From positions 1-64,000 of the forward strand of contig NZ_MBSS01000067.1 in the NCBI RefSeq assembly GCF_001695855.1: 64,000 nt of DNA, written 5' to 3'. The notes below the pieces were generated by a model. It worked only from the letters and a program-made list of their open reading frames with translations, searched no databases and was not told where the DNA came from. Source of the stretch: Ensifer sp. LC163. Lineage in GTDB: Bacteria; Pseudomonadota; Alphaproteobacteria; Rhizobiales; Rhizobiaceae. A program made the translations under genes and the position numbers. Shown in pieces: positions 31,500 through 39,487 of this stretch. Positions within the stretch are counted from its first letter, which is position 1. Each line of letters starts with the position of its first letter.

Positions 31500-32489
31500 A
31501 TGCGCCGCTACCTTCCCGACACGTTCACCCTGCTTCTGCTCCTCACCGTGCTTTTGGCATCGTTGCTGCCGATCCATGGCGAGGCGACCGCCTGGTTCGC
31601 CATCGCGACGAAGGTGGCCGTGGGCATGGTCTTCTTCCTGCATGGCGCGAGGTTGTCGCGCGACGTCGTCGTCGCCGGCTTCCTGCATTGGCGGCTGCAT
31701 CTGGCGATCCTGGCATCGACCTTTCTGCTGTTCCCGCTTGTCGGCCTTGCGGTCGGCTTCATGCCGTCATCGATCCTGCCGCCGGCGCTCTATACCGGCA
31801 TCCTGTTCCTTTGCGTGCTGCCCTCGACGGTGCAGTCGTCGATCGCCTTCACGTCGGTTGCCGGCGGCAATGTCCCGGCAGCGATCTGCTCCGCGTCCGC
31901 CTCCAACATCTTCGGCATGTTCCTGACGCCGCTTCTCGTCGGCCTCCTGTTTTCCGCCGGCGGCCATGGCGGCGTGTCGCTGGATGCGCTGGAACAGATC
32001 CTGCTGCAACTGCTGGCACCGTTCATCGTCGGCCAGCTGTTGCAGCCCTGGATCGGCGGCTGGATCCGGGCGCGCAAGGGTTTGCTGTCGCCCGTCGACC
32101 GTGGCTCGATCCTCATGGTCGTCTATCTCGCCTTCAGTCAGGCCGTCACATCGGGACTATGGCAGACGTTTTCGCTCGCCGATCTCGGGGTGCTGGCGGC
32201 AATCGAGGTGGTCATGCTGGCGCTCGTGCTCGCCGTCACCATGTTCGGCAGCCGCCTGCTCGGTTTCAACCGCGCCGACGAGATCGCCATTACCTTCTGC
32301 GGCTCGAAGAAGAGCCTTGCGAGCGGCATTCCGATGGCGAGCGCGATCTTCGCCGGCCAGAACATCGGCGCGATCGTGCTGCCGGTCATGCTGTTCCACC
32401 AGATCCAGCTGATGGCCTGCGCGGTGATCGCCCAGCGTTACGCCGCCCGCAAGGAGCCGGACGCAGTCGCCGAACCCGTCAGCACATAA
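31500..32489 (+). CDS. Bile acid:sodium symporter family transporter (YfeH-like)
   Basis: The 329-residue integral membrane protein has about ten hydrophobic helices. SBF-like blocks include 'TGILFLCVLPSTVQSSIAFTSVAGGN' and 'AITFCGSKKSLASGIPMA', the latter containing the family's conserved serine/glycine crossover. It probably transports an organic anion with sodium; the substrate is unknown. The divergent LysR gene is the likely regulator. Confidence 0.88.
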   Translation: MRRYLPDTFTLLLLLTVLLASLLPIHGEATAWFAIATKVAVGMVFFLHGARLSRDVVVAGFLHWRLHLAILASTFLLFPLVGLAVGFMPSSILPPALYTGILFLCVLPSTVQSSIAFTSVAGGNVPAAICSASASNIFGMFLTPLLVGLLFSAGGHGGVSLDALEQILLQLLAPFIVGQLLQPWIGGWIRARKGLLSPVDRGSILMVVYLAFSQAVTSGLWQTFSLADLGVLAAIEVVMLALVLAVTMFGSRLLGFNRADEIAITFCGSKKSLASGIPMASAIFAGQNIGAIVLPVMLFHQIQLMACAVIAQRYAARKEPDAVAEPVST

Positions 32490-32491
32490 CA

Positions 32492-32525
32492 AAAAAGGCG
32501 GTGCCCTTGCGGGCGCCGCCTCTTC
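32492..32525. terminator. Terminator between transporter and hsp20 genes
   Basis: An A-rich run is followed by GGCGGTGCCC, TTGC, GGGCGCCGCC and CTCTTC. The 10-bp stem has one G-T pair. It lies between two convergent genes and probably serves both. Confidence 0.7.
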
Positions 32526-32545
32526 AGACATAGGGGGGGTGTGGA

Positions 32546-33007
32546 TTAGAGGTTCTGAGCCTCGATCTGCTTCGGCTGCGATGCGACCGACGTGATGTCG
32601 ATCCGGCGCGGCTTGGCGGCTTCCGGGATCTCGCGGGTGAGGTCGATGTGCAGCAGGCCGTTCTTCAGCGAAGCGGACTTGATCTCCACATGGTCGGCGA
32701 GCTGGAAGCGGCGCTCGAAGGCGCGCTTGGCAATGCCGCGATGCAGGAACTGGTTTTCCTCGCCCTTGTCCTCGCTCTTTTCGCCCTTGATCGTCAGCGT
32801 ATGTTCGCGCGCTTCGATCGACAGTTCGGTTTCGTCGAAGCCGGCAACCGCCATGGTGATGCGGTAGGCGTTCTCGCCGGTGCGCTCGATGTTGTAGGGC
32901 GGATAAGTCTGTGCCTGGTCAGGCTGGCCGAGGCTGTCGAGCATCGTGAAGAGGCGATCGAAGCCAACGGTGGAGCGATAGAGCGGGGAAAAATCAACGT
33001 GACGCAT
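32546..33007 (-). CDS. ibpA: Small heat shock protein Hsp20 (IbpA type)
   Basis: The 153-residue protein has an alpha-crystallin domain (about 37-135): 'PPYNIERTGENAYRITMAVAGF', 'LTIKGEKSEDKGEENQFLHRGIAKRAFERRF' and 'NGLLHIDLTREIPE'. It is an ATP-independent holdase that binds unfolding proteins. The N-terminus 'MRHVDFSPLYRSTVGFDRLF' is typical of class A rhizobial sHsps. The leader carries a ROSE-type anti-Shine-Dalgarno hairpin, so translation is probably temperature controlled. Confidence 0.95.
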   Translation of the reverse strand: MRHVDFSPLYRSTVGFDRLFTMLDSLGQPDQAQTYPPYNIERTGENAYRITMAVAGFDETELSIEAREHTLTIKGEKSEDKGEENQFLHRGIAKRAFERRFQLADHVEIKSASLKNGLLHIDLTREIPEAAKPRRIDITSVASQPKQIEAQNL

Positions 33008-33105
33008 GGTGTCCTCCTGGGAGCAACTGTTTGCGATGTCTGGTCTGCCACCCCATCCAGGCAGCGGCGCGACCGGTGAACGGACCCGTCATCGGCGTCC
33101 GTGAG
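33008..33105 (-). promoter_or_regulatory. ROSE-type RNA thermometer in the hsp20 leader
   Basis: On the minus strand the leader ends GUUGCUCCCAGGAGGA, eight bases before the start codon. The UUGCUCC-NN-GGAGGA arrangement is the hallmark of ROSE elements, in which UUGCU pairs imperfectly with the Shine-Dalgarno at low temperature. Upstream hairpins are also present: ACGGAC/GTCCGT (33080-33102) and a CTGG/CCAG stem near 33040-33060. Matching by eye to remembered Bradyrhizobium ROSE sequence is strong. The transcription start is not determined. Confidence 0.72.
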
Positions 33106-33224
33106 CAAAACATGGGAATGCGATTTCGTCAGTTCAAGGCATGCCGCCCGAAGATTCTTGGCAGGTGAATGGCGGATGAATGGCAGGTTCGGCCGCGGTT
33201 CAGATCGTGGGCGTTAGAACAACC

Positions 33225-33327
33225 ACACTGGGAGGAACTCTCCTGGGGCTGAAGTGACATGTCCCTTCTCCTTCAGCGGCCGGAAACGGTGATCGTCCGG
33301 ATTTCACCCACCGTTTCCGGCTTTTTT
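33225..33327 (+). ncRNA. Candidate trans-acting small RNA
   Basis: The gap between the divergent hsp20 and hydrolase genes contains a strong + strand terminator with no + strand gene before it. Just upstream is a 7-bp hairpin, GCTGAAG (33248-33254)/CTTCAGC (33271-33277), whose loop carries CCCTTCTC, an anti-Shine-Dalgarno-like run. Another small stem, GGAG/CTCC, lies at 33231-33243. The 5' end is a guess; a transcript of about 77-100 nt fits. I recall that S. meliloti MmgR (about 77 nt) is a small RNA of this type but could not verify identity. Confidence 0.6.
33279..33327 (+). terminator. Strong terminator without upstream + strand CDS
   Basis: A perfect 13-bp stem, GCCGGAAACGGTG (33279-33291) with CACCGTTTCCGGC (33309-33321), is followed by six T residues. 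The nearest + strand gene upstream (the transporter) already has its own terminator, and the hsp20 gene runs the other way. Confidence 0.92.
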
Positions 33328-33401
33328 CTTTGACGGCGCCAAGCCCGCCGCCTATCCCTGATGATACCGATCAACGCGCCTTCACCCTGGTTTCATCCGT
33401 C

Positions 33402-34367
33402 ATGACCACGATCCTCCGCTCCACACCTGATAATCCGATACCGGACAATCACGTGGCGGGCTTCTTCGATGGAGCCGGTGGCCGCAAGATCCGCTATGCC
33501 ATCTTCAAGACCAGCACACCGGTCGCGCGCGGCACCGTGGTCGTGCTGCAGGGCCGCAACGAATCGATCGAGAAATACTTCGAGACCATTGCCGAACTCA
33601 ACGCTGCCGGCCTCTGGGTCGCCACCTTCGATTGGCGCGGCCAGGCGGGCTCGGAGCGGCTCCTGCCCGATGCCCGGCGCGGCCATGTCGAGCGTTTCTC
33701 TGACTACGAGCGCGATCTGACCACCTTCCTCGAGCAGATTGTGCTGCCGGACACCCGGCTGCCCTTTTCCATCGTCGCTCACTCCATGGGCGCGCTGGTC
33801 GCGTTGTCGCTCGCCCCGCTGCTTTCGAGCCGCATCGATCGATTGGTGGTGCTCGCCCCCTTTGTCGGCCTCGGCGGGCAGGTGATCGGCGGACGCAGCA
33901 TCGCCAGCATGGCAACAGTGATGCGCTGGCTCGGCCTCGGGCGGTTGCCGCTGCACGCCGACAAGGGCAATCGCCCCTTTGAAAACAATGTGCTGACCGC
34001 CGATCGCCGGCGCTATGCACGCAACCTGGCCATGACAGAAGCCTATCCGGAATTGCGGCTTGGCCCGCCGTCGGCGCGCTGGCTGACTGAAGCGTTTCGC
34101 GCGATGCGACGTGTCGCCCGACGCGAGCACCTCACCCGCATCACCCTGCCGACGATCATCCTGGCACCGACAGCCGACCGCCTGGTGCCGCATCTCGCCG
34201 TCGAGTGGCTGGCCCGCAATTTCCGCGCTGCCCATATGATCCCGATCGATGGCGCGCGCCACGAACTGCTGCACGAGGCCGATCGCTATCGCGCCCAGGC
34301 CATGGCGGCAATTCTTGCCTTCGTCATTCCCGAGGAGGACGACAAGGACGAAGGCGAAGCGGCCTGA
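33402..34367 (+). CDS. Alpha/beta hydrolase, lysophospholipase/monoacylglycerol lipase type
   Basis: The 321-residue serine hydrolase has the nucleophile elbow 'VAHSMGALVAL', an oxyanion-region 'VVVLQGRNESIEKYFETI' and a C-terminal catalytic His in 'IDGARHELLHEADRYR'. The 'FDWRGQAGSERL' block is typical of PldB-like enzymes. I start at ATG 33402; the frame open to 33330 begins within a terminator. The lipid substrate is unproven. Confidence 0.85.
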   Translation: MTTILRSTPDNPIPDNHVAGFFDGAGGRKIRYAIFKTSTPVARGTVVVLQGRNESIEKYFETIAELNAAGLWVATFDWRGQAGSERLLPDARRGHVERFSDYERDLTTFLEQIVLPDTRLPFSIVAHSMGALVALSLAPLLSSRIDRLVVLAPFVGLGGQVIGGRSIASMATVMRWLGLGRLPLHADKGNRPFENNVLTADRRRYARNLAMTEAYPELRLGPPSARWLTEAFRAMRRVARREHLTRITLPTIILAPTADRLVPHLAVEWLARNFRAAHMIPIDGARHELLHEADRYRAQAMAAILAFVIPEEDDKDEGEAA

Positions 34368-34395
34368 CAGAACTCGTAACCAACCTGCGTTGGTA

Positions 34396-35169
34396 TCAGC
34401 CTTTGAGAATTTCCAGCGCCTGCGCATGCAGCGCGGCGCTGCCGGCAGCGATGACCTCGCCGCCCATTTCCGCCGGGCCGCCCTGCCAGTTGGTGATGAC
34501 GCCGCCGGCCTGCTCGATCAGCGGGATAAGGCCGCCGACGTCATAGGGCTTCAGCCCGCACTCGATCACCAGGTCGACGTGACCGGCCGCAAGCAGCGCA
34601 AAGGCGTAGCAATCGCAGCCGTAGCGGAACAGGCGCACCTTGTCCTGCAGCGCCTCGAAGCGGATCTTGTTGTCGCCGGTGTAGAGATGCGGCGAGGTCG
34701 TGAACAGCACCGCGTCGGAAAGCGTGTCGCAGGCGCGGGTCGAAAGCACCTTGTCGCCGCCGGGGCCGCGATAGAGCGCCTGCTTGCCATCGGCAAGGAA
34801 GCGTTCGCCGGTAAACGGCTGATCCATCAGGCCCATCACCGCATCGCCATTGCGATAAAGACCGATCAGCGTGCCCCAGACCGGCAGACCGGAGATGAAG
34901 GCGCGCGTGCCATCGATCGGATCGATCACCCAGACATATTCGCGATCGAGCCCGACATTGCCATGCTCCTCGCCGAGGATGCCGTGACCGGGGAAATTCG
35001 CCTCGATCAGGGCCCGGATCGCAGCTTCCGCCGACTGGTCGGCTTCCGTCACCGGGTCGAAACCGCCCTCGAGCTTGTTGACGACGCTCGTGCCGATACG
35101 GAAGCGCGGCAAGGTTTCCGCCTTGGCGGCATCGGCGAGACGATCGAAAAAGGAGCGGTCCGGTAGCAT
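34396..35169 (-). CDS. hisN: Inositol monophosphatase family, likely histidinol-phosphatase
   Basis: The 257-residue Mg2+-dependent phosphatase has all family metal-site motifs: 'DPVTEADQSAE', 'GILGEEHG', 'VWVIDPIDGTRAFI' and 'KPYDVGGLIPLIEQAGG'. The closest resemblance is to HisN-type histidinol-phosphate phosphatases rather than SuhB; this is by eye and not certain. Start at MLPDRSFF, with GAGAG upstream. The gene converges with the alpha/beta hydrolase gene and is followed upstream by a repeat-filled gap. Confidence 0.85.
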   Translation of the reverse strand: MLPDRSFFDRLADAAKAETLPRFRIGTSVVNKLEGGFDPVTEADQSAEAAIRALIEANFPGHGILGEEHGNVGLDREYVWVIDPIDGTRAFISGLPVWGTLIGLYRNGDAVMGLMDQPFTGERFLADGKQALYRGPGGDKVLSTRACDTLSDAVLFTTSPHLYTGDNKIRFEALQDKVRLFRYGCDCYAFALLAAGHVDLVIECGLKPYDVGGLIPLIEQAGGVITNWQGGPAEMGGEVIAAGSAALHAQALEILKG

Positions 35170-35284
35170 GTCACTCTCTTTAGGGAAGGAAACAGGAAGG
35201 TCCGATCTGCATAGACGAAATTTGCAGAAAGGCAAACGGCCAGGCGGCAGGCCGTCAGCGATCGGATAAGGCGTGGCGTCCCTA

Positions 35285-35388
35285 CTGCATAATTCCTTAA
35301 ATCGGATCCGATTTAGGGATAAAATTATGCAGCACGTTTAAAGCGTTACAACGTCCTTTGCGCGTCATGTTTGACGCACGGCACTGTA
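35285..35388 (+). repeat. Two-palindrome intergenic repeat, copy 3
   Basis: The first palindrome is CTGCATAATTCCTTAAATCG...AAAATTATGCAG; the second is 'GTTACAACGTCC...GCACGGCACTGTA'. It is nearly identical in its first half to copy 1 and more diverged in the second. It lies upstream of the HisN-like gene. Confidence 0.75.
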
Positions 35389-35407
35389 TCGTTTCAACGC
35401 TGTCGAT

Positions 35408-35473
35408 GCAGTGAAATTCCTTTGATGCACTGCAAAAGTTTTCACTGGTTCAACTTGACAATTGTGCAGTGCA
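35408..35473. promoter_or_regulatory. Three TGCAGTG/CACTGCA motifs upstream of small RNA candidate
   Basis: TGCAGTG (35408-35414), CACTGCA (35429-35435) and TGCAGTGCA (35465-35473) flank a possible -35 element CTTGAC (35455-35460). The arrangement suggests a regulated promoter reading to the right. The -10 region (about 35478, TAGGGT) is weak. Confidence 0.4.
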
Positions 35474-35479
35474 ATATTA

Positions 35480-35568
35480 GGGTTTTTCTGCAGTCACTCG
35501 TGACTGTAAATACCCTCCTTGGGTGTTTCCTCCCTAGACTTAACCGCGCCACCGGCGCGGTTCTTTTT
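35480..35568 (+). ncRNA. Candidate small RNA with anti-Shine-Dalgarno loops
   Basis: Successive hairpins are CAGTCA/TGACTG (35491-35506), ACCC/GGGT (35512-35524) with UCCUU in its loop, an unpaired UUUCCUCCCU, and a terminator stem AACCGCGCC/GGCGCGGTT (35542-35562) ending in TTTTT. Unpaired C/U-rich anti-Shine-Dalgarno segments next to small hairpins are typical of alphaproteobacterial trans-acting RNAs (alpha-r14/cuckoo type), though family membership is unverified. No + strand gene precedes it. The 5' end is estimated. Confidence 0.68.
35542..35568 (+). terminator. Orphan + strand terminator
   Basis: AACCGCGCC (35542-35550) and GGCGCGGTT (35554-35562) form a perfect 9-bp stem with a 3-base loop, then CTTTTT. 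In the minus direction there is no T-run, so it does not fit the neighbouring minus-strand gene that ends at 35574. Confidence 0.9.
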
Positions 35569-35573
35569 GAGGT

Positions 35574-36455
35574 CTACTCCGCGGCAAGCGGCAGATAGGC
35601 GCCATAATCCTCGACATGACGCGCCAGCGAAGCAATAAAGCTGGTGAGATCGGCGACCAGCGCGCCGAAACCGGGCTTCCTGGTCAGCGTCGTCTCATCG
35701 ACATAAAGCCCGCGATTGATCTCGATCTGCAGCGCGTGCAGACCGCGACTCGGCCGGCCGTAGTGTTCTGTGATGAAGCCGCCGGCATAGGGCTTGTTGC
35801 GGGCAACGGTGTAGCCGAGCTCCTGCAGCAGATCGACGGCCATCCTCGACAGTTCCGCCGCAGCGCTGGTGCCGTAACGATCGCCGATGATGAAGTCCGG
35901 CCGCTGGGGGCTGCCCGGCAGCTGCACGTTGCCGGGCATCGAATGGCAATCGACCAACACTGACAGGCCGAACTGGACATGCGTGCGGGCAATCAGCTTG
36001 CGCAAGGTGGCATGGTAGGGCTTGTAGATCGTCTCGATCCGCGCCAGCGCCTCTTCGACGGGAAAGCGGCCACGATAGATTTCCATGTTCTCGGCGACAA
36101 GCCGCGGCACGGTTCCAAGGCCGCCGGCCACCCGCATCGAACTGATGTTGGCGTGCGGCGGCACCGGTCCGTCGAACATGCGCGGGTCGAGTTCGTAAGG
36201 CTCGCGATTGACGTCGAGGAAGGCCCGCGGGAAGTGCGCCAGCAGCATCGGCGCACCAAGGAACATCGCATTCTGGAACAGCTCGTCGACGTAGTGATCT
36301 TCGGAACGGCGGATCGCCAGCGCATCGAGGCGCGACTGATCGAGAAAGGCCTGTGGATAAGAGCGGCCGCTATGGGGCGAGTTGAATACGAAGGGAATCC
36401 GCTGACTTGCAGGTTCCAGAACCTCAAACAGCTCCCTCTCCGTCATCTCCCCCAT
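35574..36455 (-). CDS. N-formylglutamate amidohydrolase family protein
   Basis: The 293-residue putative zinc hydrolase has 'FVFNSPHSGRSYP', 'RRSEDHYVDELF', 'VDCHSMPG' and 'EINRGLYVDE', the His/Asp/Glu blocks of the HutG-type N-formylglutamate deformylase family. Whether it acts in histidine degradation is unclear, as no hut genes are present. I prefer the Met at 36455 (AAGGG before it); an ATG six codons upstream at 36473 is possible. It is divergent from cpdR. Confidence 0.87.
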   Translation of the reverse strand: MGEMTERELFEVLEPASQRIPFVFNSPHSGRSYPQAFLDQSRLDALAIRRSEDHYVDELFQNAMFLGAPMLLAHFPRAFLDVNREPYELDPRMFDGPVPPHANISSMRVAGGLGTVPRLVAENMEIYRGRFPVEEALARIETIYKPYHATLRKLIARTHVQFGLSVLVDCHSMPGNVQLPGSPQRPDFIIGDRYGTSAAAELSRMAVDLLQELGYTVARNKPYAGGFITEHYGRPSRGLHALQIEINRGLYVDETTLTRKPGFGALVADLTSFIASLARHVEDYGAYLPLAAE

Positions 36456-36650
36456 CGGAACCCTTTTTACCATGTCCGGTTCTTGCTGTCGTCATCATGT
36501 TGCCAGTTGGTCGGCTCTGTGTCCATAGTGCGCCCACTCCGGTTTCTGGGGAGTTGACGCGCCGCGTTCACGAGATATTTACCCCGTTGCGGTTTGGATA
36601 GAACGCCGCAATCCATACGCAATGAATAAAGAGAAGCAACGGCCGAGTTC

Positions 36651-37013
36651 ATGACTGTGAAAATCCTTCTTGCCGAAGACGACAACGATATGCGCCGCTT
36701 CCTGGTGAAGGCGCTCGAAAAGGCTGGCTACAAGGTCATGTCCTATGACAACGGCGCCAGCGCCTACGACCGCCTTCGCGAAGAGCCGTTCTCGCTTCTC
36801 CTGACCGACATCGTCATGCCCGAGATGGACGGCATCGAGCTTGCCCGCCGGGCGACCGAACTCGATCCGGATCTCAAGGTGATGTTCATCACCGGCTTTG
36901 CCGCGGTCGCGCTGAACCCGGATTCGAAAGCCCCGAAGGACGCCAAGGTCCTGTCGAAGCCCTTCCACCTTCGCGACCTCGTCGACGAGGTCAACAAGAT
37001 GCTGGCCGCCTGA
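36651..37013 (+). CDS. cpdR: Single-domain response regulator CpdR
   Basis: The 120-residue receiver-only protein has acidic pocket EDD (9-11), phospho-acceptor Asp in 'LLLTDIVMPEMDG' (about 52), Thr in 'FITGFAA' and Lys in 'VLSKPF'. Length and sequence match CpdR, which in its unphosphorylated form directs ClpXP to degrade cell-cycle regulators; in S. meliloti CpdR1 is needed for normal cell cycle and bacteroid development. A terminator follows at 37085-37121, so it is monocistronic. Confidence 0.9.
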   Translation: MTVKILLAEDDNDMRRFLVKALEKAGYKVMSYDNGASAYDRLREEPFSLLLTDIVMPEMDGIELARRATELDPDLKVMFITGFAAVALNPDSKAPKDAKVLSKPFHLRDLVDEVNKMLAA

Positions 37014-37084
37014 CGCCAGACATTTTCCCACAGCCGCCGCCGCCGTCCGCGACACTTGCTCCGGACCGGCGCGGATTTCAGATC

Positions 37085-37121
37085 GACCGCCGCGATCCAC
37101 AGGGATCTTCGGCGGTCTTTT
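37085..37121 (+). terminator. Terminator of cpdR
   Basis: GACCGCCG (37085-37092) pairs with CGGCGGTC (37110-37117), with an inner GATCC/GGATC stem, followed by TTTTC. Confidence 0.82.
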
Positions 37122-37242
37122 CATTTCAGTGACTTAAGCGCAAAGCCCGGAAATCCGGGGCTTCCCGCGGGCTATAACAGGCGGCGTGCGGCGGCTGAAA
37201 ACGACCAGCGAAATTTCTGTCAAAAAACCTTCGAAAACCCTA

Positions 37243-37271
37243 TTGACGCGACGGCGGGTTCTATGGTCTAT
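37243..37271 (+). promoter_or_regulatory. Promoter of tRNA-Val
   Basis: TTGACG (37243-37248) and GTCTAT (37266-37271) are separated by 17 bp, a good match to the rhizobial housekeeping sigma consensus (CTTGAC-N17-CTATAT). The tRNA begins 15 bp after the -10 element. Confidence 0.65.
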
Positions 37272-37285
37272 GCGCCTCATCGGAT

Positions 37286-37360
<75 letters not shown>

Positions 37361-37736
37361 TCCTTACTCAGGCGAACCTCCCGATCGCCAGAAACTTTCA
37401 AACAGACGAAGAACGAAACGCAGGTTCGGCGATCAACCGCCGGCGCTGTCTATCGCTGATGCATTCCCGAATGCAGCATCTGACCCCGGCCAAGGACCGA
37501 CGAGCACAGATCGGAAACCGGCGCCTTGACGGCATTGCTGCGCAAGACGCCGAGCGATGGCACCGCAACCCGGAGCCGCTGCACGAAATAATGGGGCCGC
37601 GTCATGGATCGGCCTGCCTTGCCGCCCTACCTTGCTCCCGCAAGCTCAGCGCGCCCGCCCGACATGAGGCAAGCGCCCTGTCGGCGGTAAAGTGCCCAGG
37701 CTTCGAGAGCCCGAGCGGGAAAGAAAGGAACGGACA
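37361..37736. other. 376-bp gap after tRNA-Val
   Basis: No gene, integrase remnant, clear terminator or copy of the tRNA 3' end is visible here. The nearest + strand gene begins at 37737 with an AAGGAA ribosome site. Confidence 0.5.
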
Positions 37737-38429
37737 ATGCCAGCCATCAAGAACATCGTCCTGGTACACGGCGCCTGGGGCGACGCCTCGCATTGGCGTC
37801 ACGTCATACCGCCGCTGCACGCCAAGGGCTACAGGATCGCAGCGGTTCAGAACCCGCTGACGTCGCTTGCCGACGACATCGACCGGACAACGAAACTTGT
37901 GGCCGCGCAGGACGGGCCGACCTTGCTGGTCGGCCATTCCTATGGCGGCGCCGTGATCACCGGCGCCGGCCACGCACCGAATGTCGCCGGTCTGGTCTAT
38001 ATCGCCGCTTTCGCGCCCGACGAAGGCGACAGCCTCGGCAGCATCTTCGCCCGCCGCGACGCCCCTTCCGGCGCCGGCAGCATCCGGCCCGACAAGGACG
38101 GTTTCCTCTGGCTCGACCAGGCGACGTTCCGCCAGAGCTTCGGCCAGGATCTCGGCGAGACCGAAGCGCTTGTCATGGCCGTCACGCAGAAGCCGATTGC
38201 CGGACGTTGCTTTGAAGACAAGTCCGGCCCGCCGGCATGGAAGGTGAAACCCAGCTGGTATCAGGTGTCGAGCCGCGACAACATGATACCGCCGGAAACC
38301 GAACAGTGGATGGCCGAGCGCATCAAGGCGAAAAAGACGATCACGCTCGACGCGAGCCACGCGTCGCTGGCCTCTCACCCGACAGACATCGTCGCGCTGA
38401 TCGAGGAGGCGATCGCCTCGCTCGGCTAG
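37737..38429 (+). CDS. Alpha/beta hydrolase (esterase/EstC-like)
   Basis: The 230-residue protein has 'NIVLVHGAWGDASHW' (oxyanion region), nucleophile elbow 'LVGHSYGGAVITG' and a late His in 'LDASHASLASHP', giving a Ser-Asp-His triad. It resembles small plant-like/streptomycete esterases that recognise 'SRDNMIPPETEQWMAERI' in the C-terminal part. The substrate is unknown. The stop codon is the TAG at the start of a RIME element, so the original end may have been altered. Confidence 0.85.
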   Translation: MPAIKNIVLVHGAWGDASHWRHVIPPLHAKGYRIAAVQNPLTSLADDIDRTTKLVAAQDGPTLLVGHSYGGAVITGAGHAPNVAGLVYIAAFAPDEGDSLGSIFARRDAPSGAGSIRPDKDGFLWLDQATFRQSFGQDLGETEALVMAVTQKPIAGRCFEDKSGPPAWKVKPSWYQVSSRDNMIPPETEQWMAERIKAKKTITLDASHASLASHPTDIVALIEEAIASLG

Positions 38430-38530
38430 AGCATTTCCAGGAAAAGTGCGAAGCGGTTTTCCGTCAGGAAATGCGTAGAAACAAGGAGATGGAGCGTTTC
38501 CGCGACTCCGTCTAAACCGGAAACGCTCTA
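38427..38530 (+). repeat. RIME1-like element, copy 3
   Basis: Same orientation as copy 1, bounded by TAGAGC and GCTCTA, with 'AAAAGTGCGAAGCGGTTTTCC' and 'GAGCGTTTCC...GGAAACGCTC' palindromes. Its first triplet ends the upstream hydrolase gene. Confidence 0.8.
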
Positions 38531-38616
38531 AACGCGCTGCGGCAACGAAATCCCCGTCGATCGCTTGGACCGGCGGGGTTCATGTCGAACAGGCTGCCCG
38601 ACGACCGAAGACGCCT

Positions 38617-39294
38617 TCAATGTGCGACGGCGGAAGCGACGGACATCAGTTCTTCGCGGCGCGGTACGCCGAAGAGATTTTTGCCGCCATCCGGCACCTC
38701 GGTGAAACTCCAGCGCACGACGCCGTCACGATCGAGTAGGAATTCGCCGACGAGTTGCCCCGTCCCGGTCGCCATCATGCGTTCGTCGGCGTCGGTGATC
38801 TCGTAGGCGTCCGCCTTGTCGAGATAAGCCGTCGCTGCCATCGGGTCCATCGGTTCCGGCAATAGATCAGGCATGTTCACCTTCATCGCCATCATCGTCT
38901 TCTGGGCCATCTTGTACGGCCAGACGTCCTCGTCCTCGGTGAATTCGAGGTTGGGCAAGCCGAACGCCCGATGCGAAACCCGCTCCGGATCGGAAGCCGC
39001 CAGCAAATGCGGCAACGGGTGGTAGCGGAAATAGAGCCGGGCCCGCTCGATCGGCGTGTTGACGATCGTCAGGCTCTCGATGCCCTTTTCGCGCAGGGCC
39101 CCGTCGAGCTGCGCCATCGCGGCGATCTGGCGCCTGCAGAAGGGGCAATGCAGGCCGCGGAACAGGCCGACCAGCACCGGCTTGCGGCCGCGAAAATCGT
39201 CAATGGAAATCTGCCCGTCCTGGGTAATCGCATCGAGCACCACGTTCGGCGCCCGGTCACCGGGCTGTAGTGGTCCATTGTGTTGTCCAACCAT
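38617..39294 (-). CDS. Redoxin-domain (AhpC/TSA-like) protein
   Basis: The 225-residue thioredoxin-fold protein has 'PGDRAPNVVLDAITQDG' at the start and the active-site block 'FRGLHCPFCRRQIAAM' with a CxxC pair. This places it among redoxin/peroxiredoxin-like proteins rather than classic 1-Cys or 2-Cys peroxiredoxins. It may reduce peroxides or disulfides; no partner is encoded nearby. Confidence 0.82.
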   Translation of the reverse strand: MVGQHNGPLQPGDRAPNVVLDAITQDGQISIDDFRGRKPVLVGLFRGLHCPFCRRQIAAMAQLDGALREKGIESLTIVNTPIERARLYFRYHPLPHLLAASDPERVSHRAFGLPNLEFTEDEDVWPYKMAQKTMMAMKVNMPDLLPEPMDPMAATAYLDKADAYEITDADERMMATGTGQLVGEFLLDRDGVVRWSFTEVPDGGKNLFGVPRREELMSVASAVAH

Positions 39295-39487
39295 GATTTT
39301 GTCTCCTCATGCCGGTCGTGGGTTACGGAGATGCAGGGGGCAGGTCTCGCGCAATGACATGAACGCAACCACCTCGTCCGGTGCAGAACCGATTGGCGAC
39401 ACAGGTCTCTCTTTCGGAAACCGTCGGCGGCCGATCATGCAATCTGGATCTTCGTATTTACCTTCGACGGACCTGCCCTGCGGCGCC

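Noticed and set aside
33182..33200. Sigma-54 promoter before the 33-kb small RNA
   Set aside because: TGGCAG is present, but the GG to GC spacing is 8 rather than 10 bases, so it does not match the consensus.
35285..35388. CRISPR-like repeat
   Set aside because: The repeats are dispersed single palindromic elements kilobases apart, not a direct-repeat array with spacers, and no cas gene is present.
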